DNA of 45,643 nucleotides, taken from the NCBI GenBank assembly GCA_025361935.1, contig JANYJB010000069.1, forward strand, positions 1 through 45,643, written 5' to 3'. A program made the position numbers and the translations under genes. How positions within the stretch are numbered: position 1 is the first letter of the stretch; each line of letters starts with the position of its first letter. The notes under the pieces were generated by a model. It made no database searches and had not been told where the DNA came from. It worked only from the letters and a program-made list of their open reading frames with translations. Source of the stretch: Verrucomicrobiota bacterium. GTDB taxonomy: Bacteria; Verrucomicrobiota; Verrucomicrobiia; Opitutales; Opitutaceae. Below are positions 9,489 to 15,980 of the stretch, one piece after another.

Positions 9489-10054
9489 AACGGGAACTCC
9501 ATGTTGACGGTTTCCAGTTCGCCCGCGCCATCCAGCCCGCCCCTGACCTCCAGCATCCGCAAAAAAGCGTCCGCCAGAATCCGCACATCGCCCAGCGCAT
9601 CGTGCCGGCAGCGCCCCTCCGTCGAAATTCCCAGCCGCTCGGCGATCGCGTCCAGATTGTGCGGCCCGCCATAGCCCCACAGCGTCCTCGCCAGCGCCAG
9701 CGAGTCCACAAACTCCACCTCGCGCATCGGCAGCCCGTGCCGCCCGCACGCCGCCCGGATGAAACGCATGTCGAAACGCGCCCCGTTGTGCGCCACCAGC
9801 GTCGCCTCCCCCGCAAACCGCGAAAACATCGCCAGCCCCTCCGCCGCGTCCGGTGCGTCCGCCACGTCCTCCGCCCCGATTCCCGTGATGTCGGAAATCA
9901 CCGGCGGGATCGCCCGCATCGGCCGCACATACGTCGAAAACGCCTCCTCCTCCGCCAGCCGCCCCCCGCAAATCCGCACCCCGGCGATTTGGATGATCTC
10001 GTGGTAAGTGGGCGACAGCCCCGTCGTCTCTAGGTCAAAGATTACAAAATTCAT
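9485..10054 (-). CDS. DnaQ-like 3'-5' exonuclease
   Basis: DEDDh exonuclease related to the epsilon proofreading subunit and to exonuclease X/RNase T types. ExoI motif FDLETTG (residues 5-11) gives the Asp/Glu pair, ExoII lies around AHNGARFDMRF (Asp near 90), and ExoIII is HDALGDVRIL near 140. The 189-residue protein is a stand-alone exonuclease domain, without polymerase or helicase parts. The ATG at 10054 puts the catalytic DLE at the very N-terminus, as usual. It ends in ATGA overlap with the small unknown gene and is divergent from the WYL regulator with 81 bases between them. Confidence 0.9.
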   Translation of the reverse strand: MNFVIFDLETTGLSPTYHEIIQIAGVRICGGRLAEEEAFSTYVRPMRAIPPVISDITGIGAEDVADAPDAAEGLAMFSRFAGEATLVAHNGARFDMRFIRAACGRHGLPMREVEFVDSLALARTLWGYGGPHNLDAIAERLGISTEGRCRHDALGDVRILADAFLRMLEVRGGLDGAGELETVNMEFPL

Positions 10055-10096
10055 GGTTATCAGTGGTTCTGAAACCGAATTTACCAGCAAGGGGTG

Positions 10097-10135
10097 GACA
10101 TCCGATGTCGGCCCCCATGCGATACCTTCGCGATC
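10097..10135 (+). promoter_or_regulatory. Palindromic promoter/operator block of the WYL regulator
   Basis: GACAT-CCG-ATGTC (10097-10109) is a perfect dyad followed by GGCCCCC and a -10-like GCGATAC, 26 bases before the start codon. Almost the same block, with the same spacing, precedes the gene at 11447 (dyad 11409-11421). This suggests autoregulation by the WYL protein and short or absent leaders. Confidence 0.5.
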
Positions 10136-11194
10136 ATGCCAAACCCCAAACCAGCTCGTCGTCATACGACCCTCTCCGCCCCCAAGCGCGCTTTGCCGTC
10201 CTCGCGCCCGCCCATCGCCCGGATGATCGCCATCCACAACACCCTCCAGGAAGACACCTTTCCCAACGCCAACACCCTCTCCAAGCAACTCGAAGTCTCC
10301 CCGCGCACCATCCAGCGCGACATGGAGTTCATGCGCGACCAGCTCAACCTGCCCATCGACTACGACGACTCCCGCTTCGGCTTTTATTACACCAGCGCCG
10401 TCGAAGCTTTCCCGACTATTCACCTCAGCGAAGGAGAACTCCTAGCCCTGGCCTTTGCCAAAGAAGCCTTGCAGGCCAACCAAGGCACCCCCTACGCCGG
10501 CGCGCTCGCCGCCGCCTTCAACAAGCTCGCCGCCTCCCTCTCGACCACCGTCAGCTTTTCCCCCGGTGAACTCGCCGGCCTGTTCTCCTTCCGCACCGCC
10601 GGGCGTGCGCCCGTGGACGAGGCCCTCTTCGCGCCCCTCGGCCAAGCCGTGCTCGAACAACAGGAAATCATCTTCGCCTACCGCAAATCTCCGGGCGAAT
10701 CGCCCGAACAACGCCACGTCGAGCCCTACCACCTCGCTTCGATCAACGGCGTTTGGTATCTCGCCGCCCGCGATCTCGACCGTAGCGCCATGCGCACCTT
10801 TGCGCTCAACCGCATGAGCGGCCTCGTCACGCTCAAACGCCACTTCAAGCGCCCGGCCGATTTCTCCCCCGACGCTTATTTCGGCGACAGCTTCGGCCCC
10901 TTCCGCGGCGACGACGAAGCCCTGACCGTGCGCATCGCCTTCCAGCCCTATGCGGCCAACCTCATCCGCGAACGCCTCTGGCACCGGTCGCAGGTCATCG
11001 AAGAAAACTCCGATGGCTCTCTCGAACTCCAGCTCCACGTCAGAGACAGCTACGAAACCCTCCGCTGGGTGCTCGGCTGGGGCGACCAGGCGCAACTCCT
11101 CTCGCCCCCGCCCCTCGTCGAAGCGATGCGAACCATGGTCGCCGAGATACAATCCGCCTACGCGCCCCCCAAGTCCGACCTTCCGAACCCTTGA
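10136..11194 (+). CDS. WYL-domain transcriptional regulator
   Basis: DNA-binding regulator with an N-terminal winged helix (about residues 25-85, with ANTLSKQLEVSPRTIQRDME as recognition region) and a WYL ligand-sensing domain (about 170-260, with the motif visible as EPYHLASINGVWYLAARD) plus the C-terminal extension (about 280-345). WYL proteins sense nucleic acid or other ligands, and many control DNA damage or phage defence genes. Start ATG 10136 (MPNPKPARR) is preferred to the upstream 10094 ATG, which would overlap the dyad. Length 352 residues is typical. The dyad at the promoter and its near copy before the small gene at 11447 suggest a local regulon. Confidence 0.9.
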   Translation: MPNPKPARRHTTLSAPKRALPSSRPPIARMIAIHNTLQEDTFPNANTLSKQLEVSPRTIQRDMEFMRDQLNLPIDYDDSRFGFYYTSAVEAFPTIHLSEGELLALAFAKEALQANQGTPYAGALAAAFNKLAASLSTTVSFSPGELAGLFSFRTAGRAPVDEALFAPLGQAVLEQQEIIFAYRKSPGESPEQRHVEPYHLASINGVWYLAARDLDRSAMRTFALNRMSGLVTLKRHFKRPADFSPDAYFGDSFGPFRGDDEALTVRIAFQPYAANLIRERLWHRSQVIEENSDGSLELQLHVRDSYETLRWVLGWGDQAQLLSPPPLVEAMRTMVAEIQSAYAPPKSDLPNP

Positions 11195-11242
11195 CCTGCG
11201 GATGAGCGCACCGGCGCGGCCGTTTTTTTGAGCGTGGCCGCG

Positions 11243-11280
11243 AGCGCAAGCGAGCGGAGGACCTCCGCTCGCTCGCGCTT
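11243..11280. repeat. Hairpin of GCGAGCGGAGG words
   Basis: AGCGAGCGGAGG (11249-11260) is followed after one base by its exact complement (11262-11273); flanks extend the pairing imperfectly. Lies 50 bases beyond the WYL gene stop; may terminate or simply be a repeat. Confidence 0.5.
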
Positions 11281-11308
11281 CCAACCGATTCCATCGGTCA
11301 TCCCCTCC

Positions 11309-11336
11309 AAGATTGTGCGAGATCACGCACAATCTT
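11309..11336. repeat. Perfect 11-bp inverted repeat
   Basis: AAGATTGTGCG (11309-11319) and CGCACAATCTT (11326-11336) flank a 6-base loop, in the gap between the WYL gene and the small gene at 11447. There is no T-tract, so it is not a clear terminator. Confidence 0.6.
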
Positions 11337-11408
11337 GGCCGACGCTCCGGCCATCCGACATCCCGCTCCCTAGCGCTCGCGCCGGATTGCATTTTCCCCC
11401 AGAGGGTC

Positions 11409-11446
11409 GTCAACACATGTCAGCCCCCGTCCGCTATCGTGGGTGC
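11409..11446 (+). promoter_or_regulatory. Second copy of the WYL-type promoter block
   Basis: GTCAACACATGTC (11409-11421) matches the WYL dyad at 9 of 13 positions, is followed by AGCCCCC and -10-like GCTATCG, and sits 25 bases before ATG 11447. The block context (GGGT before, TGTCRGCCCCC after) is shared with 10097-10135. Confidence 0.5.
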
Positions 11447-11728
11447 ATGACATCGCCCTCAGCACCAGACGCCAAGCCCAGCAGCGTCAAAATGTGGGAG
11501 TTCGCCGTGAAAAACATGCGGACCAGTGAAACCGTCCATTTCCTCGGCCAAGGCGCAACCATGGGTGAAGCGTGGAAAGACGGCTACGGCAACCTTGGCC
11601 CCACTATCGCCAACCACCGCCTCCCGCTCGCGGTAACCCTGCCCGACGGCCGACGCGTCCCCCGTGACCAAGCCCACTTCGAAGGAGACACCCCCTACGA
11701 CGCAGCCAAGGAAGCCCGCGCTATATAA
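11447..11728 (+). CDS. Unknown 93-residue protein, putative WYL target
   Basis: No family recognised. The product (MTSPSAPDAKPSSVKMWEF...) is soluble, with no signal peptide or helices long enough to cross a membrane. It contains FAVKNMRTSETVHFLGQG and a proline/aspartate-rich C-terminus. The frame is open upstream to 11228, but ATG 11447 is favoured because the promoter block copied from the WYL gene ends just before it. Codon use is like the core genome. Function unknown; the shared promoter suggests control by the WYL regulator. Confidence 0.6.
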   Translation: MTSPSAPDAKPSSVKMWEFAVKNMRTSETVHFLGQGATMGEAWKDGYGNLGPTIANHRLPLAVTLPDGRRVPRDQAHFEGDTPYDAAKEARAI

Positions 11729-11781
11729 AACCTACCACTCCTCTCCGTATATTTCCTCCAATACACACAACACTCCATCCA

Positions 11782-12084
11782 ATGGCACACATCATCCTGC
11801 AAAATCCAAACTCCGGTATCATCAAAAAAGCTCCCGTCGGCTTCTCTTGGACCACGCTCTTTTTCGGCCCGTTCCCCGCGCTGTTCAGGGGAGATTTCAA
11901 ATGGTTCTTTATCCAACTTCTCTGCGCCTTGCCCTTGGGCATGGGATTCCCTCTGTTCGCCTTCCTCTATAATAAAATTCACCTCAAAAAATGCCTCGAA
12001 GCCGGCTATAAAGTGAAGTCCGTCAAAGGCACCACTATAGAAGCCGTGAATGCGAAGCTGGGACTGGAACTGCCACTATTGTGA
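11782..12084 (+). CDS. Small membrane protein, HrgC/DUF2628-like
   Basis: The 100-residue product starts MAHIILQNPNSGIIKKAPVG and continues with FSWTTLFFGPFPALFRGDFKW, a pattern I recall from small HrgC/DUF2628-like proteins widespread in bacteria, followed by a hydrophobic segment (about residues 43-65) and a basic C-terminus. The function of that group is not known to me. It opens the lower-GC accessory stretch. Start ATG 11782 fits the family N-terminus. Family assignment is from memory of the pattern and is moderate. Confidence 0.7.
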   Translation: MAHIILQNPNSGIIKKAPVGFSWTTLFFGPFPALFRGDFKWFFIQLLCALPLGMGFPLFAFLYNKIHLKKCLEAGYKVKSVKGTTIEAVNAKLGLELPLL

Positions 12085-12106
12085 CGATCTTTTCGAGGAA
12101 CATCGG

Positions 12107-12334
12107 ATGAGAATAAAGAAAACCAACCGCCCGCACAGTTATCCACCGGTGCTGCGCACCCGATGGGTGACACATACCGCTGTCGTATCCATAGAGGACG
12201 CCACCCGCAAGCTTGGCGTTAATCACCAGACCATCCGTAACTACATGCTCGCCGCCGGCATACTGTCGCGCCGCCCCGGCAATTTCACCCTGCAAGAAAG
12301 CGAGATGATTCGAGCCGGAGCTTTGGCTCTATAA
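12107..12334 (+). CDS. Small putative helix-turn-helix protein
   Basis: A 75-residue product with a MerR/excisionase-like helix-turn-helix: SIEDATRKLGVNHQTIRNYM (about residues 27-46) followed by a wing-like GILSRRPGNFTL. It could be a small DNA-binding regulator or excisionase. ATG 12107 is chosen over 12050, which would overlap the preceding gene in another frame. It is 22 bases after that gene and 12 bases before the next, in the same direction. Too short for a firm call. Confidence 0.45.
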   Translation: MRIKKTNRPHSYPPVLRTRWVTHTAVVSIEDATRKLGVNHQTIRNYMLAAGILSRRPGNFTLQESEMIRAGALAL

Positions 12335-12346
12335 CAAACTTTCAAC

Positions 12347-12661
12347 ATGCCAAACCACCATCCACGCCAACCAGCCATACCCGATAAAAAGCGCAACTTC
12401 GATTGTGTTTTAAAACTCATCCCCCAGTCGCGCATCAAACTCTGCTTTCACCTGGCATTTTTTATATTACTGCCCTTTGCATGTATGGCATGTGGCGCAT
12501 TCAACGCCATTCATAACCTCCATATTGATCTAAACAGAGCCCTGATTGATATTTTATTAGTTATACTCAGTGGTTTTGTCATCTACAGGGGATATTATTT
12601 TATTTTAGAAGTTTGTGATGATGCAAAATCCCAACAGCCTAAGCAACCATCCTCAATATGA
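12347..12661 (+). CDS. Unknown two-TM membrane protein
   Basis: A 104-residue product with two hydrophobic helices (about residues 30-53 and 66-88) and polar ends, so probably a small inner-membrane protein with both ends on the same side. No family recognised. Its TGA overlaps the ATG of the zinc-motif gene (ATGA at 12658), which supports both genes and implies coupled translation. Base composition is clearly lower in GC than the flanking core genes. Confidence 0.65.
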   Translation: MPNHHPRQPAIPDKKRNFDCVLKLIPQSRIKLCFHLAFFILLPFACMACGAFNAIHNLHIDLNRALIDILLVILSGFVIYRGYYFILEVCDDAKSQQPKQPSSI

Positions 12662-12909
12662 GTAACTATTACTGCAAACATTGCGGCAGTAAATACTCGA
12701 GCATCGCCAGTCTCACGGCCAGCTCGTGTTTACGTCATCCATCCGGTCCCAACAAAGGCAAACACACGTTATATGAAGGCTCGGAGAAATCCCGCTACGA
12801 ATGCAAATTCTGCGGGACCGGTTATTCGAGCCTGACCAGCCTCACCACTAGTTCTTGCAATCGTCACCCTCTCGGGGCCAACAAGGGTAAGCACGAAGCC
12901 GCTTTGTGA
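12658..12909 (+). CDS. Tandem CCCH zinc-motif protein
   Basis: An 83-residue protein made of two near-identical units, residues 4-36 and 47-80. Each unit reads C-x2-C-x14-C-x2-H followed by P-x-G-x-N-K-G-K-H, with YSS-x2-SLT inside. The Cys/His spacing predicts one zinc per unit; the fold may bind nucleic acid or protein, but this is inference. It is coupled by 4-base overlaps to both neighbours: ATGA with the two-TM gene upstream and GTGA with the FtsK-gamma-like gene downstream. The internal duplication is visible in DNA as well as protein. Confidence 0.75.
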   Translation: MSNYYCKHCGSKYSSIASLTASSCLRHPSGPNKGKHTLYEGSEKSRYECKFCGTGYSSLTSLTTSSCNRHPLGANKGKHEAAL

Positions 12910-13190
12910 CAAACGATCCTCAAGACGACGAATCGCTTCAACAACCTCCGCCAAAGGAAGCGCCGCCTACAGGACAAATCGTCCGCATGGACGAGCAGCC
13001 GCAGGCCGATGATGCGACCTTTGAGGCAATAAAAAGCCAAGCCGGAGAACTTTACGAAGACGTGCATGATATATTCCGCATGGCGCAACGATCATCCACG
13101 CTGATGATTAAACATTCCCTGAAAATCAGCCACGCCAACGCGACCCGCATTATGGAAGTATGGTGGGCGGGTTGTCGGAGGAAATACTAA
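12906..13190 (+). CDS. FtsK-gamma-like winged-helix protein, 3' end disrupted
   Basis: A 94-residue product starting at GTG 12906 (GTGA overlap with the previous stop). Residues about 46-90 resemble the FtsK gamma winged helix, which reads KOPS-like DNA: ELYEDVHDIFRMAQRSST, then LMIKHSLKISHANATRIME, comparable with the ASxSxLQRxLxIGYNRAAR pattern of FtsK. There is no motor domain. A copy of the C-terminal half recurs at 13927-14043; compared with it, this copy carries about 4 extra bases near 13166-13172 that shift the frame and end the protein early (WWAGCRRKY). It therefore looks like a truncated version of a longer gene. Function unknown. Confidence 0.6.
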   Translation: MTNDPQDDESLQQPPPKEAPPTGQIVRMDEQPQADDATFEAIKSQAGELYEDVHDIFRMAQRSSTLMIKHSLKISHANATRIMEVWWAGCRRKY

Positions 13191-13194
13191 GAAA
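13074..13194 (+). repeat. Direct repeat, copy 1 (FtsK-gamma coding segment)
   Basis: Matches 13927-14043 with 857 bp offset. A 46-bp block (13113-13158 and 13970-14015) is identical. Similarity starts sharply at ATATTCCGCATGG and fades after the shared GGAG-x-AAATA-x-TA stretch. Confidence 0.85.
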
Positions 13195-13253
13195 CTAAGA
13201 CTGCGTATCTCCCTATCAGCCTGGTTTCGCCCCATTCAAAAGCATCTGTAACC

Positions 13254-13961
13254 ATGACTATAGTGAAAAGGTTAAAAGCTTGTTCCATCGACGATCTGGA
13301 TGACTTGGCCGTCGAACTGCACGAGCGATATCGAAAGGTGGAGCTGCAACTGACAATCGATCATGAACCTCCGTCCGAAGCCGACATCCACCGAATCAAT
13401 GAACAACCGTCGCTCAGGGATGTTTTACAGGAAAGGCAACGGCGGTTGAACCGGGAGTTTAGGTTCACGCCCGAAACCCTCGCTTGCTTTGTCGCGCTCA
13501 GCGACCGGTTCGGGGCCTGCATGAAAAACGCCTGGCTTGAGGCGAAACCGGAAATGGAGGCGTTGGAACGAAGGCTGCAAAACCACGACCCGTTTCTTAA
13601 GGATTACGAACTCGACTGGAAGCTCCAGGCTTTCACGGGCCAAGAAGGCATCTATGCCGTTTTGGAAGATACCGCGCACAGTTCAATGGCCATCCACGCA
13701 AGAAACGCCAAATCGTATGAAAACTGCGGCATTCGAGAGATGGATTGCGATGAAAGCTGGACCGAATGCTTTCCGGGCCATGAGGAAATCTCAACGCAAC
13801 GTATAAGTCTGGCCATGCACGAACTGTATGACCACTCCTTCTGGAGCGTGCCGGACATCCTAAAAATCGAAACAATCTGGGTGGATGTAGTAATTCGGCG
13901 GCAGTATTTAGAACAAACAAAACCTATATATTCCGCATGGCCCAACGGTCATCAACCATGA
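13254..13961 (+). CDS. Unknown 235-residue protein between repeat copies
   Basis: No family recognised. The soluble product starts MTIVKRLKACSIDDLDDLAVELHERYRK, has an N-terminal helical region with LQERQRRLNREFRF, and a C-terminal acidic/aromatic region (DCDESWTECFPGHEE, MHELYDHSFWSVPDILKIETIW). The last 11 or so residues are read, in another frame, from the second copy of the FtsK-gamma repeat, so the natural C-terminus may have been altered by the event that created the repeat. The gene lies wholly within the segment bracketed by the two copies. Start ATG 13254 has no clear ribosome site. Confidence 0.65.
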   Translation: MTIVKRLKACSIDDLDDLAVELHERYRKVELQLTIDHEPPSEADIHRINEQPSLRDVLQERQRRLNREFRFTPETLACFVALSDRFGACMKNAWLEAKPEMEALERRLQNHDPFLKDYELDWKLQAFTGQEGIYAVLEDTAHSSMAIHARNAKSYENCGIREMDCDESWTECFPGHEEISTQRISLAMHELYDHSFWSVPDILKIETIWVDVVIRRQYLEQTKPIYSAWPNGHQP

Positions 13962-14043
13962 TTACCCAGCATTCCCTGAAAATCAGCCACGCCAACGCGA
14001 CCCGCATTATGGAAGCATGGCGGGCTGCAGGAGTAAATATTAG
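13927..14043 (+). repeat. Direct repeat, copy 2 (FtsK-gamma coding segment)
   Basis: Second copy of 13074-13194. Here the reading frame continues past the point where copy 1 shifts. Confidence 0.85.
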
Positions 14044-14197
14044 GCGCTATAAAGATGCCGTGCGCCGCGCCAACTTGATTCCATCCTCCTCGAAATCACA
14101 CGATCACCATGAATGGAGACGAGCTGAAAACGCATTGACCCTTTTACGCCGCCCTACATTTAAATACTGCAAACGCCTCAGTCAGCGGTCGGCGTAA
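13937..14197 (+). CDS. FtsK-gamma-like C-terminal fragment
   Basis: An 86-residue frame starting at an ATG that is an internal methionine of the gamma motif in copy 1. Residues 1-33 repeat the winged-helix core (QHSLKISHANATRIMEAW, then RAAGVNIRR); residues 34-86 are a basic tail (YKDAVRRANLIPSSSKS...) with no counterpart in the truncated first copy. It probably is the displaced 3' end of the original gene; whether it is translated alone is unknown. It stops 6 bases before the nuclease gene. Joining 12906-13085 to this frame would restore a protein of about 146 residues. Confidence 0.5.
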   Translation: MAQRSSTMITQHSLKISHANATRIMEAWRAAGVNIRRYKDAVRRANLIPSSSKSHDHHEWRRAENALTLLRRPTFKYCKRLSQRSA

Positions 14198-14203
14198 ACA
14201 CTC

Positions 14204-15361
14204 ATGAGTCCCAAAATCCCTGATCTTATACAGTATGTCAGAACCTTGCTTTCCTATGAGGAGAAGCTCGCCCACGTCGCCGGCGACAGGTTCAACATCT
14301 TTGAACTTTTGGGTATTGGTTCGCTTGAAGTGTGCACTCATTCTCCTTACCTTGCCGAATTCCTGAATCCGAAAGGTAGACATGGCTTAGGCGCTCGGCC
14401 GCTTGCGGCATTCATCAGACTTTTAAAGCTGGAACTCGATCCTCTCACCACACGTGTGTCACAAGAATACTATTTGGGACCAGTTACCGGCGAATCGGGA
14501 GGACGTGTTGATCTTTTGCTTGAGGATAAAGCCGGACGGCAAGTAGCCATCGAAAACAAACTCTACGCTGCAGACCAAACAAATCAGGTTGCCCGCTATC
14601 AAAAAGGGCTGCCCAAGGCCAAAATCATTTACCTCACGCTATACGGCACGGAGCCGGGTGCTCACACCACGCCTTCTCCAGAGAATGTCATAAAACTATC
14701 CTACGCTGAGAATATTATAGCTTGGCAGGAAGAGTGCCGTAGCCAGGCGGCTTCAGTTCCACTCGTGCGGGAAACCATCGCGCAGTATATCAACTTACTC
14801 AAACGTCTTACCAATCAAAGCACCAATACTCGTATGAGTGAACAAATCGTCCAATCCGTCTTAAGCAGCAAAGAAAACCTCGCGGCTTACTACGAACTCG
14901 TTCGCACCGAAAGCGCTGTGCGCAAGGCCGCAATCGATAAATTGAAAAACCAATGCGAAGACATCGCCGCACTACTTAAACTTCAGGTTAAATTTTCATC
15001 CACCTACCTTGATCAAAAGGAAGATGCTATCCAGTTTTTCGACGATGGTATGCTGGAGCAAGGCATTCTCATTTCATTTCAATTTGAACGGTCCAATTAT
15101 TCCGGCTTGGAATTCGGAATCGCCCACGACGATTTGAATAAAAGTCATCTGGCGCCCCCAGAAATACGAAAATACTTTGAGTCGATTTTTGGACCAGGGG
15201 AATCAGTCGAGTGGTGGCCAGCCTCTTTGGCTTGGGCATCTCGGCGTAACTGGACGGAGAAAGATTTCTCCGACATCGTTTTCGGCGATTTCAAAGACGA
15301 ATTAAAAGATAAGGTGGAAAAACTGTTGGCCATCGTTCGCTTAGCACAAACGCAAAGCTAA
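14204..15361 (+). CDS. PD-(D/E)XK nuclease-like protein (PDDEXK_4 type)
   Basis: A 385-residue protein with the PD-(D/E)XK fold in its N-terminal third: helix motif E42...H46-S47 (EVCTHSPYLAEFLNP), catalytic D103 in GGRVDLLLED, and E117-N-K119 in QVAIENKLYA, then Q/Y residues of the DQTNQVARY helix. This matches the stand-alone PDDEXK_4 family seen near restriction, defence and mobile genes; the C-terminal two thirds are uncharacterised and helical. All catalytic residues are present, so it may be an active nuclease. It is the last gene of the accessory stretch and is followed by a hairpin. Confidence 0.82.
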   Translation: MSPKIPDLIQYVRTLLSYEEKLAHVAGDRFNIFELLGIGSLEVCTHSPYLAEFLNPKGRHGLGARPLAAFIRLLKLELDPLTTRVSQEYYLGPVTGESGGRVDLLLEDKAGRQVAIENKLYAADQTNQVARYQKGLPKAKIIYLTLYGTEPGAHTTPSPENVIKLSYAENIIAWQEECRSQAASVPLVRETIAQYINLLKRLTNQSTNTRMSEQIVQSVLSSKENLAAYYELVRTESAVRKAAIDKLKNQCEDIAALLKLQVKFSSTYLDQKEDAIQFFDDGMLEQGILISFQFERSNYSGLEFGIAHDDLNKSHLAPPEIRKYFESIFGPGESVEWWPASLAWASRRNWTEKDFSDIVFGDFKDELKDKVEKLLAIVRLAQTQS

Positions 15362-15363
15362 AA

Positions 15364-15389
15364 GCCTGCCGTGTTTTTCCACGGCAGGC
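15364..15389 (+). terminator. Hairpin after nuclease gene
   Basis: Perfect 10-bp stem GCCTGCCGTG/CACGGCAGGC with loop TTTTTC, three bases after the TAA. The following CTTGTGATTC is only modestly T-rich, so efficiency is uncertain. Confidence 0.65.
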
Positions 15390-15565
15390 CTTGTGATTCA
15401 CCTATCCCGTCTCGACGCACGTTTACTCGTTCAACGGCCGCGTGGGCGGGATGAGGAAGCTTTTACGGATCGTCACCACTCCCGGCGTGCGCCACGGCCA
15501 GGCTTGGTCGGCGGCGTGCCGCCTTCGCCAGAGGAGAGAAGTTTGAGCACCTTAGCCGAGGCCGG

Positions 15566-15592
15566 TTGACATGTGGTGTAAACTAAACCACA
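15566..15592 (+). promoter_or_regulatory. Promoter -35 and palindromic operator of the XRE gene
   Basis: TTGACA (15566-15571) abuts a 21-bp dyad (15572-15592): TGTGGT-g-TA at left and TA-a-ACCACA at right around a 3-base centre. It lies 13 bases before ATG 15606 and is the natural autoregulatory site for the XRE protein. Confidence 0.6.
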
Positions 15593-15605
15593 GATTAATC
15601 CCCCC

Positions 15606-15980
15606 ATGAACTTCGGCGCCTTACTCAAAAACATCCGCATCGCGAAAGAGCTCACCCTTCGCCAGTGCTGCGAACAGCTCGGCGTAGATCCCAGCAACTG
15701 GAGCAAACTGGAGCGCGGCATCATCCCCGCCCCCAAAGACCCGGCCATCCTCGAAACCTGGGCCGCCGCCCTCGACCTCACCGGCGCGGCCCGCCAGGAG
15801 TTCATCGACACCGCCGCCCTGTCGCGCCGCGAACTCCCGGCCGACATCGCCTCCGACGAGCGGGTGCTCGCCGCCCTGCCGGCCTTTTTCCGCGCGGCAC
15901 GGGGATCGGAGTTGGACGACGACGCGCTCAAACAATTCGTCGAAGACGTGCGCGCCCTCCACAGCCCCAAGTCCAAATAA
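15606..15980 (+). CDS. XRE-family helix-turn-helix regulator
   Basis: A 124-residue protein with an XRE/Cro-type HTH at residues about 6-62: ALLKNIRIAKELTLRQCCEQ, then LGVDPSNWSKLERG. The C-terminal part is helical. Its stop TAA shares its last base with the ATG of the ImmA/IrrE gene, so the pair is co-translated. Such pairs regulate phage-like functions, stress responses or act as toxin-antitoxin-like modules; in the ImmA/ImmR model the peptidase cleaves the repressor. The strong dyad in front suggests autoregulation. Confidence 0.87.
   Translation: MNFGALLKNIRIAKELTLRQCCEQLGVDPSNWSKLERGIIPAPKDPAILETWAAALDLTGAARQEFIDTAALSRRELPADIASDERVLAALPAFFRAARGSELDDDALKQFVEDVRALHSPKSK

Noticed and set aside
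12661..12909. Tandem repeats considered as a CRISPR or other DNA repeat array
   Set aside because: Only two units, both explained by the duplicated zinc motif in the protein.
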